Source: Macrocystis pyrifera (Eukaryota > Sar > Phaeophyceae > Laminariales > Laminariaceae). From it: a DNA stretch of 64,000 bases. Positions 55,759 through 64,000 of this stretch are shown here, in pieces. The position numbers were made by a program, and so were the translations under genes. The notes beneath the pieces are model-generated. The model did not search any database, was not told where the DNA came from, and was given only the letters and a program-made list of their open reading frames with translations. The stretch is from contig JASSKH010000004.1 of the NCBI GenBank assembly GCA_031763025.1, forward strand, positions 2,232,001 to 2,296,000, in the 5' to 3' direction. Positions within the stretch are counted from its first letter, which is position 1, and the number at the start of each line of letters is the position of its first letter.

Positions 55759-58281
55759 AGACACGGACCCTTCCTGTCGGTTGGGCCAACACTGGGGGGG
55801 GCGGTGGCGGCGCGGGCAGGTGGCGGAGCGGCGACGGCGCTTGTCGCCAGCGGCGGAGCGGGCACTCGGCTGGCAACCCACGAAGGAGGGGGGGGGGGTT
55901 GCGGGGGCGCGCCTTAGGTGCTCTGGCTGGCGACGGCGGTGTCGGGCGAGATCGCGTCGCGGTGACTCCGGGTTCGGTTCCCTTCTCAAAGCAAGGTACG
56001 GATATGGGCGTGCGTGCGAGTTATTTGCCCGGTGACACGGTGTGTGTGCAGGGTGATGGGTCCGTGGACCCGGTGTGCGTGCAGGGTGCGGTCGGTGACG
56101 TGCGTTTGGAGGCGATCACAGATGAGGTAGATGCGTGGATCGCCGCTCGGGAGGTAGTGGCGCAGGCAGTATCTGGGCGAGGCTCAGCGAGCCTCGATCA
56201 GATCGCTTCGATCAGCTCCTCACTCTTGCGACAGTGTCAAGGCAGTGTTCCTCTTTTCCTGTCCACCATCGGCGCCTCATTGTTCGCTTCACATATTAAC
56301 GTTGCCGTCGTACAGCACTGGTTTGGTGAGATCAAAAAATTCCCCCGTATTTCTTTGTTGCTTCCTGTGCTGGCGCCAGGCGCGCCTGTTTGCGTTGCAC
56401 GGGGGGGGGATTTGACCACAGAACTCGCGTATGGTAATCACCCGGGCGTTGCCATGCATACGGTGGCTATCCACGATAAGATATGCGCAGACGTTGTGCA
56501 CGGCCGAGCGGTGGTGTTTGAATTGCGATTTGCAGACGAGATCCAGGGTCTTCGCATTTCACCGCTGAGCGTCGTTCTCGAACCCAAGTTAAGGATTATT
56601 CACGATCTCACGTTTGCGCGCGGGAATGGTCGAACCAGTGTTAACGGTGACACTGACTTTGACTCCGCGCCATCGTGCGAGCTCGGACACGTGCTTCGTG
56701 ATGTGCTTTTACGGGTGTTGTTTTTGCGACAGACGCACGGTATTCGCGCTCGGATCCTGCTGTGTCGTGTGGACGTTAAAGACGCTTTTCGGCAGGTTTT
56801 GGTTGATCCGGCAGGCGCATCGACCTTTGGGTACGTTTTCGGCAATCGCGTTGTCGTGGATTTGCGCTTGCAATTTGGTTGGCGTAATAGTCCTGGGTTT
56901 TGGGGGTTGATGGCCTCTGCGCTCGAGCATGCTCACACCCACACTACGTTTCAAGGCGCAGATGTTTCCCCACATAGGGCTGCCGCCGTTTCGCACGTTG
57001 AACTCTCCCCGCCGCGGGGAGTTCAGGTTGTTGCTATTCCGCGTGATTGTGGGCCCGTTCCTGGCGCAGGAGGCCTCACCGGAAGCAATTTTTTTTGTGA
57101 GGTACTACGTTGACGATGGCATTCTCGTCGAGTTGCAATGGTGGCCGGACGGCCGCCGTTGCTTGCGTGCTGTACAGTCGCTGGCGTCGGACCATTTTGA
57201 CTTGTTGGGCGAACGTGGTGTTTCCGATCCACCCCTCTTGTCAGCCAAGAAAAACGCTAACTGGGACACGCGACTCGAAGTCTTGGGATGGATTATTGAT
57301 ACTGAAGCGCTTACTGTTACGTTGCCGTCGCATAAGCGCCTCAAGCTGCACGATATCCTCGCGGAGTGGCCCTCGTCTCGTGCGTCCGCTTCAGCGAAGC
57401 AGGTGTCACAGTTAGTTGGCTTTCTCATGCATGTGTCCTTTGCTGTTCGTCCGGGGCGCTTTTTCGTTAACCGCTTGTTGGCTTCGGTTGGTATGCCGCG
57501 CATTGCCGCCGGAGCTGATTTTGATTGTCGTATGGCAAACCCCGGGCGGCGTCTCGCCCTGGGACCCGAGTTCCACGGTGACCTCGAGTTTTGGAGGTGG
57601 TTCGTTGAGGAAGGGTTGGACGCGCGCGGCGGAACCATGTCGGCTCCGATGTATCATTTGCTTGAGCGCCCCCCTAGACGTACTCTGTTTTCGGACGCAT
57701 CTAAAACCGCTGTCGGGGGGTTTTGTCTTGAAACTGGTGTGTACTGGCGATACGAGCTTGACGCAGGGGAACGGGCTCGATTTTGTGGATCGAGCAAGTC
57801 CGTTGCAGATGAGAACGATATATCAATTAATGTCCTCGAACTGCTGGGCATGGTGGTTTCTGCATGGGTTCTCGTCTCTGCGTGTGCTGAAAGTCCGTTC
57901 GAAATGGGGGATTGTGTGTTATTGCGGGGCGACAACGAGGCAGCCGTAGAGTGGGTGCGCCGTTGTCGCGGGGGCAAGGAGCCGAGATCTGGCGCATTAA
58001 TGCGCCTTCTTGGTGTGCTCGAACTGTCCTCTGGTTGGCACTTTGACGCAAAACACGTACGGGGCATTTTTAACGTGGCCGCTGATGGTATCTCACGGTG
58101 GGACTGTGCTTCCGTCCTCGCTAATCTGCGTGCCGTTCGACCCGATATTCCGTGGCAGGAGCAGGACCTGGGGGATGCGGGCACAGACCTCTGTACTTCG
58201 GTGTTGGCCTCGAACTCATGCGAAATGCCATTGCGACCTCGTCTGAACGCACTTATCAGGGGCATTTTGGCGCGTGGGTAG
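55755..58281 (+). CDS. ORF2 reverse transcriptase-RNase H, copy B (one +1 shift)
   Basis: The first frame (55755-57113) covers an N-terminal region and reverse transcriptase motifs A and B (CRVDVKDAFRQV; LQFGWRNSPGFWGL). The second frame (to 58281) has VRYYVDDGILV, the thumb region and RNase H with D-E-D-D residues in LFSDASKT, INVLELLG, LRGDNEAA and ISRWD. The switch lies at a T8 tract (57089-57096), just before YVDD. The same tract and shift occur in copy A. It is either a shared mutation or a slippage or frameshifting site. No other lesion seen in this copy's ORF2. Confidence 0.8.
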
Positions 58282-59314
58282 ACTTTCGGGTACGGTGTGG
58301 CATGTCTGTATTCCTAGACCGGTGCGGAGACAGCATGACCAACGTGTGGCATTTGTTCGAGTACGTAGCGTACGCTTTTGCCACCAAGAAATTGCGGTCG
58401 GCAACCATCGAGAGTCATTTGTCAGCGATCAAGTGTTTTCATCGTATTTCACGAGGGTTCGAACTGGACACTACTCATCCGGTTTTGGTTAATGTACTCA
58501 AAGGCGCCGCTCGTTCGCATGCCGACGCTGGTAACCAAGCAACCGTTCGTAGGCCGGTTTGTGGGAAATGTTGATCGCGGGCGAGAAATTGATATCTACG
58601 TGGCAGACGGGGGGTCGCGTCTTGTGGCTTGCCCTCTGCGCTTCATTTTGTTTTTTGACTCGCGCCTCGGAAATGTTTGCCGAAACTCGGTCACGTGTGC
58701 ATGAGACGTATTGTTTGCGACGGGCCGACGTAGCCTTTTTTCGCGAAAAAATACAGCTCACAGTTGCGCAGTGGTCCACCGCGGACCGCGTAGAGGTTCG
58801 GTTTCGTGGGTCGAAAGGGGACCAACTGCGAAAAGGGGCGGTTCTAACGCGCGTACGTTGCGGTCCGGCGTTGCGCGTGGGCGAAGGTGGCGGTGCGGTC
58901 GATCTCATGATCGAATTGATGTCCTGTTATCTGTTTCTTCCCTCGTCGGCCCCCCTTGCCGCTTTCGGCGTTGGTAATGGCAGATGGTCCATGTGGACAC
59001 AGCAGCAAGCGACGACAGCTTTGCGGAAAGTGGTTGCGTTGGCGGGCGTGCGTGCGGAGGAGTTCGCTCTGCACTCTCTGAGGATTAGGGGCGCAACACA
59101 CCTGTCGGCGGGGGGGGCGACACCAGAGGTGTTGCAGCGTGAGGGCCGATGGGCGTCCGATGCGTACAAGGCGTATGTTCGCAGTCACGGAAAGGACGCC
59201 AGTTGGGTAGCAGACGTTATGGCCCAGGAAGGACTTAGCGGTGGGATCCAGCCGGGCCAGAGCACTGAGTGGGGGCGAGTTAATTCACTCCGAGTGGTGA
59301 ATGGGCAGAAGTAA
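58218..59314 (+). pseudogene. Tyrosine recombinase ORF, copy B, one frameshift
   Basis: Starts at ATG 58218 inside the end of ORF2. N-terminal SAM-like part (SSERTYQGHFGAWVDFR, SATIESHLSAIK), then catalytic Arg in LTRASEMF, HSLRIRGATH (HxxR; Gly to Arg against copy A), GRWASDAYKAYVR with the Trp and Tyr nucleophile. A missing C near 58562 breaks the frame between the N-terminal and catalytic parts. Such enzymes insert a circular or linear cDNA without target duplication. Confidence 0.8.
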
Positions 59315-59422
59315 AAAATGGTAAAGTGTGTTATCACATGCGTTCCCTATGAGATTGCAAGTGGGAGGGGAAGGGGTAGTAAGAACACATCAGTAAATAG
59401 GGTCAACTCCCATGTGTGATGG

Positions 59423-59595
59423 AGGCTGGCGTCGAGAGTTCTGTGTCGCCAGTTGGGTTGGGAGTTGACTCGAGTGTACGGATGTGAGCGCGGGGTTGCC
59501 GTTGGGGCAGCCCCGGGGGGGTCACCCCTTCTCCAACCCCCCTTTCCGGGCGGGGGGTTGCGCATTAATATAATACAACTTCGAAAGCTAAGTGC
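59423..59595 (+). repeat. B1 repeat, copy B
   Basis: 173 bp of G/C-rich palindromic sequence after the recombinase: AACCCCCC-TTTCCGGGC-GGGGGGTT forms a strong stem-loop. Matches 46960-47134 and the orphan at 46116-46290. Could be a transcript end or recombination structure. Confidence 0.72.
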
Positions 59596-59808
59596 AAAGC
59601 AGAACATTCTCGGAAGAATGAGAGAATGTGAGTTTTGTACGTACGTAAGAAGTTCAAGCCAATCAGATGACTGCGGTGATTCACGGTAGCATGAATCGTA
59701 GCCCTTGGCAAACACACCTTGTCTGGTACGTAGCCGCAACCTACACGTATCAGCGCAGTGAAGCAGAGGCAGAGCTACAGGTCCAAGGTGTGATACTAGT
59801 TTGAGTTC
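59596..59808 (+). repeat. A2 terminal repeat, copy B
   Basis: Direct copy of A1 directly after B1. It differs from A1 by very few bases (for example TGATACTAG for TGAGACTAG). Confidence 0.83.
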
Positions 59809-60288
59809 AAATCAATCAATCAAGACGGTCTACATATTATATGCGTGGTACCATACCAGATCGCTGAGGGTAATCCTCCTACGAATTACGCTGGAAAGTA
59901 AAAGTGATCAAACAAAAAAATAAAATGATAGCCAGGTACGCAAAATCGTGATGCTGAAAAATCACAATTTCCCATCACCAACATTAAAATTCTGCTTCCA
60001 GTCTACAGAACAAATGCTTGCACGTGGTCTAATCGACACGCTAGCTTGTGGGGACAACTTGTTCGCCGGGTGGAGCATCGCTCGACCTTGCCATGAGGCG
60101 CGGGAGTTACAGAAGAGATAGAAAGATTGTACCAGGTGTTGCGAAGTCCCAATTAAAGTTGTAGTAGAGTACACGTTATTGTAGACTACACGTTAGTGGA
60201 GTACAGAGGTCAAGGGGCCTCTCTCATCCCTGTCCCCCGTGACCCTGGAAAATCATCCTACCACGCACGGTAATATATTTTGATGGAA
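59809..60288. other. Intron 1 copy, unit II, between two insertions
   Basis: Aligns to 19690-20150 of unit I. No gene. It contains the 'gaccttgccatgaggcgc' segment that also occurs at 10345, 19993 and 38714. Confidence 0.5.
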
Positions 60289-60753
60289 TGTGATATGAGT
60301 AGAGTATTCATGGGCTATAGATATAGATAATACGTTGCAGTCTTGTAGTTCCACGAATACGAGAATAATCCAAAGAATGGATTAACCCGGCGGATATTCC
60401 GTTAGTCGAGAGTATCGTTATTTTAGGAATGTTCCGTGATGCAGATAGGACTACGAAGTGAGAAGTTCTTATATTAGCAGAAGAACGATCGGTAGCCATT
60501 AGGAAAGTTCTGTTGGAGTACATCAGATAAGAGGAATTTAGGAGAGTTTGTGGCGTGGGGTGGGACGAGTATATCTGGGCGTCGAGTCCCGCCCCCCTAC
60601 CTCTCACTTCTCTACCAGAGCACCTCCTCAGCTCTCGCCATCAATAAGAAGATCTAAATCAGAAGAAGCGAAGCACTGCTTTCCAGCTGCCAGAACAACC
60701 TGCGTCCCTTGCCACTACCCTTACCACTACCCTAGACCGGTCTCCGCATCACA
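60289..60753 (+). repeat. 5' LTR of the short LTR element
   Basis: 465 bp, identical by eye to 62140-62604, with 6-bp inverted ends TGTGAT/ATCACA. An older relative lies at 797-1252 on the minus strand. Confidence 0.87.
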
Positions 60754-62139
60754 TCTGGCGTCGTCGCATTCAACGAACGTTCTGGCCAAGCTTGGGACTG
60801 CAGCGCTTCTTCTAGATCTTCTCACGATCATGTGCCTACGGCTCCGTGTAACCTCCTTACGTTCAGGCCACTGACTCGTAGCGATACCTTCATTTGCATT
60901 TGTGTTTGTACTCCACTAGCCTACAGCCAATTCTCGGCGATATCACGCCGAGGTAAAATCGTGTTGTAGCCTGAGCTGTGCTCTGACCTTAGTCGACTTC
61001 CGCCGACCCGTGTTTCAGACGGTCCTCGAGCTAAGACTATATCGAGCTTCCAGCTCACCCGTGTTTCTTCCATGTTTGACAAGTAGGGTCCCGATAGCAT
61101 TGCAGCCCCGGAAGGCCGCTGAGTTATCGGCCATACATATGCGGTTCGGACACGATCGATCTCTCCTGACCTGTGTCCAGCTTTTTGTCTGTTTTCTGGT
61201 CCCGATGGTATTTCGTTTTCTCTTTCCCTTTTCTTCTTCTTTCTTTCTTGTCCGGTATCCCGCACACCCCCTCTGTCCTCTGGCAAACGACACGACGTTT
61301 AATGTCGCCCCGGTTGACCGAGTTGCACACGCTAGTTTTTGGGCCCCGCGCTATCTACAACTTCAAACTGCACGCATTAGGCCGATTTTCTTGCGGATTT
61401 TCTTGCGATTTTCTTGCCGCCACCGTCTTTGAGTTTGTTTTTGTTGAGTTGGCTACCTTGCTACGTTTGCTGGTTTTGTTCACACCACGGACAGGTCTCC
61501 GAGACGCCGCGTTGTTTGTTGCGTCTCTCGGTTTTAGTAGTCCCTAGTACACGCAGCCCTCATAGCACTCTAGCTGTGTCCGTTCTGTCTCGCATGATGA
61601 CTACCATGTTAGGACCTTCGCCACAAGACAAGGCATGGGGCCTAGCGGATATATATATATGTTTTTGAATTGTGATCGCTGTCTCTTTTTTAGAGTTTCC
61701 TCGTTCGCCAACCCGGTTCAGCGAACCACCCTTTCGTACTTCCTTGGGCCCCAGACAATGGCTCCAGTGAAACGCTTGTACGTCCTTCTTTTGCCTTCAT
61801 TTGGGTCTTCGTTTTCTTCTTCGGCCTTCGCTTTCGGTTTCTGCCTCATTTTGCGTTCGTCTTTCTTTGTCTTCATTTTGGGTGATTTTTCCTTTCGCCT
61901 CTGCTATGAGTTCTGTGTCTCTCTCCTTTAGTCTCCCTTTCCGTCGTTGTTCGCAGCGAACACCCCCTCTTCGTAGTGTTTGGGTTTTATTACGAGGTGT
62001 GGGGGGATCTATAGCCTCATTTCTTTTGTTTCGAATAGCCGCATCTTCGACCACCTTTTTCTGGCCGTTCGGGATGAACTTTGTCATCACCCTCCGACCA
62101 TCTTGTGGTCTGCATATACGACTATTCAGGGTGGGCTAA
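60754..62139 (+). other. Internal region of the short LTR element
   Basis: 1386 bp. No retroviral domain is readable in any frame. It has long pyrimidine-rich stretches (61200-61260, 61800-61930), whose complement gives a Lys/Arg/Glu-rich frame (61797-62090 minus) that I regard as compositional. An imperfect palindrome, CTACAGCC...CGGCGATATCACGCCG, lies near 60921-60955. Confidence 0.55.
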
Positions 62140-62604
62140 TGTGATATGAGTAGAGTATTCATGGGCTATAGATATAGATAATACGTTGCAGTCTTGTAGT
62201 TCCACGAATACGAGAATAATCCAAAGAATGGATTAACCCGGCGGATATTCCGTTAGTCGAGAGTATCGTTATTTTAGGAATGTTCCGTGATGCAGATAGG
62301 ACTACGAAGTGAGAAGTTCTTATATTAGCAGAAGAACGATCGGTAGCCATTAGGAAAGTTCTGTTGGAGTACATCAGATAAGAGGAATTTAGGAGAGTTT
62401 GTGGCGTGGGGTGGGACGAGTATATCTGGGCGTCGAGTCCCGCCCCCCTACCTCTCACTTCTCTACCAGAGCACCTCCTCAGCTCTCGCCATCAATAAGA
62501 AGATCTAAATCAGAAGAAGCGAAGCACTGCTTTCCAGCTGCCAGAACAACCTGCGTCCCTTGCCACTACCCTTACCACTACCCTAGACCGGTCTCCGCAT
62601 CACA
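62140..62604 (+). repeat. 3' LTR of the short LTR element
   Basis: 465 bp, identical by eye to the 5' LTR. Followed by the duplicated GGAA and then unit II sequence matching 20185 of unit I. Confidence 0.87.
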
Positions 62605-64000
62605 GGAACCCATTCGGGAAAACGTAGAAATCCACCGCATGTTCCCGTAGGACAATTTACAGATACATAAATCACACCAATCAACCAGCCAATGAGAATG
62701 CATCAGATATTTGCGCAACTACGGACAACTAACTGCTATGTGTTACACTGCAACGTATACTTACTGGTATAAATGTTTAGAATGGGGTGTTCTTTATGCA
62801 TTCCGCCAAGCGCATCACACCAAATACTTTTCCTGCATTTGGTTCAAGAGTGAATCTGTCGATGTTTCGCGCCCTTGAGGCGTGCATTGACCTGGGTACT
62901 AACCGTACCCGGAACTCCTGTGAGGTGTACGGCATCCATACTCGCACCCGGAACTCTGTGTGAGATATGTGTACGACGTTCAAACCGTACCCGGAACGTA
63001 TGTAAGTTATGCATGCCCGCGCGTGCGACAATACCCGGAACTTCTGTGAGTTCCGTGGCTAACAAACTTGCATACCCGTACCCGGAATCCACAAACCCTA
63101 CATAACGTAATCTTGGCGAAATCATTTGTAAAACTATTCGAGAAAACTTGGTGCGACACTTCCTTCAAAGCGTGCTCTTTTTTATGGGGTGTTTAGGTTT
63201 CATATTGGTCTGTAGAACATGGATGTTTTGGTGTTCAACGGACTCGCTACCAACCTACTTTGTGTATTTAGGTAACAACGAGCAAACTAGCTATACTGCT
63301 GCTTAAGTGGCGGTATTTTTCCTGAAGGTATCACAGTATAGCGTCAACAGAAGTCGAGCTCTAGACCTGATGGTCGAGTTCGTGCCGCTCGAGTCGTGAT
63401 GACCTTGGGGTGGCCACCATTGCACGGCGAATTTGTCACTCCCTTGATCATACCTAGCGTCAACGGAACGTTGCCCCGTCGCTGACCTAGCGTGAGCGAC
63501 ATGAATTTTCTTCATCGGAATATTATGAAGTTCTACTGTGCACAGTATTGACAAAGTATTGCTTCGAAGCGCGAGCTTTTTGTTTCTTGATTTTCCAAGA
63601 AAATAAAGGCCTCTTCATAACGGCTCGCATGCGAGGGTAGGGTGCCTTGTTTGGAGTTTCTCTGTTGTATGTGTAAATCAACATTTTTTTTGGGCCACAT
63701 TTGACCACTGCGCTCAACGCACACGGCACCAATCCCGGTGGAATTTGCGCACGCACACAAGCAATTGAAAGTTTCTCGTGCTGGTGCGGTGATATGTCGT
63801 TCACAGTAGGTCGAGCTAGGTGTGGCAACGTCTGTAGGCACGTGGCTGGGCCATGGTTGAAAACAACGGAACCAACAGTAGTGGAAAAAACATACGTAAC
63901 GTTTGTTTTTTTATTTCTACCTGACGAAAACCAACTCTAAGAATACTCCTAGCCAGGCTGTGCCCATCTGTCCGCAGCAACGTTCGAGCCACGTCGCCAA
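62605..64000. other. Intron 1 copy, unit II, right end of the window
   Basis: 62605-63240 aligns to 20165-20790 and 63525-63555 to 20878-20910. 63240-63520 has no counterpart. No exon recognised before 64000. Confidence 0.45.

Larger units (their letters stand above)
54026..59808 (+). mobile_element. Tyrosine-recombinase (DIRS/Ngaro-type) retrotransposon, copy B
   Basis: A1 (54026-54238), ORF1, ORF2, recombinase, B1 (59423-59595), A2 (59596-59808). The flanks align across the insertion to the empty site in unit I (about 19670-19690), so this copy ends at A1 and A2 with no outer B repeat and no obvious target duplication. Its lesions differ from those of copy A: one extra A in ORF1 and one missing base in the recombinase. 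Confidence 0.87.
60289..62604 (+). mobile_element. Short non-autonomous LTR retrotransposon (TRIM/LARD-like)
   Basis: Two 465-bp LTRs identical by eye (TGTGATATG...GCATCACA) enclose 1386 bp without gag, protease or polymerase motifs. GGAA flanks both ends (60285-60288, 62605-62608), and the empty site in unit I reads straight through. Plus orientation is inferred from TCTGGCGTCGTCGCATTC just after the left LTR (primer-site-like TGG) and AGGGTGGG just before the right LTR (polypurine-like). It must rely on proteins from another element. Confidence 0.85.
30640..63555 (+). repeat. Segmental duplication, unit II (interrupted)
   Basis: Counterpart of 1255-20910. Homology runs 30640-41400, breaks for a 12.5-kb block (41400-53940) that includes the minus-strand tyrosine-recombinase element, and resumes 53940-63555. 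In the resumed part a second tyrosine-recombinase element (54026-59808) and a short LTR element (60289-62604) sit at positions that are empty in unit I. The right limit is set by the match between 63525-63555 and 20878-20910. Confidence 0.7.

Noticed and set aside
60308-60607. 99-codon frame identical at two places (also 62159-62458)
   Set aside because: Both lie inside the two LTRs; identity reflects LTR identity, not a gene family.
61010-61432. 140-codon frame inside the short LTR element
   Set aside because: Crosses a pyrimidine tract giving Phe/Ser/Leu-rich sequence; no gag or polymerase signature.

Overview
This is a eukaryotic nuclear segment: spliced exons with GT/AG borders, long introns, no operons, and many retroelements and satellites. 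The mix (a WSC-domain secreted protein, YADD-type LINE fragments, tyrosine-recombinase retrotransposons, a Ty3/Gypsy element with a chromo-like tail) suggests a stramenopile, most likely a brown alga. That assignment rests on remembered family resemblance, not on a search. The only host gene I can assemble with confidence is a six-exon plus-strand gene (8931-26364), read as a 478-residue secreted protein: signal peptide, short Cys-containing module, von Willebrand factor A domain, basic Pro/Thr linker and C-terminal WSC domain. Its first intron is about 12.7 kb. The dominant large-scale structure is an old, diverged duplication. Unit I runs from about 1255 to 20910 and contains the gene's upstream region, exon 1 and most of intron 1. 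Unit II runs from about 30640 to 63555 in the same order, with a second exon 1 at 36878-37051. Unit II is split by a block (about 41400-53940) with no counterpart in unit I. Exons 2-6 of the second gene, if they exist, should lie beyond the right edge of the window. Both copies of intron 1 are landing pads for mobile elements. Unit I carries a Ty3/Gypsy element (12310-17224) with apparently identical LTRs but no integrase core. Unit II carries two nearly identical tyrosine-recombinase retrotransposons in opposite orientation (46763-52521 minus, 54026-59808 plus) and a short LTR element without recognisable genes (60289-62604). Older layers shared by both units include a LINE remnant (3395-5566 and 32042-33345) and tRNA-like SINE pieces. 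The rest is AT-rich, gene-poor sequence with many short tandem arrays: a 120-bp array at 42131, a CAGTA-type array at 20911, and ~100-365-bp tandem duplications at 2175, 18205, 39690, 42831, 52602 and 53191. Exact boundaries of old repeats and percent identities were judged by eye.
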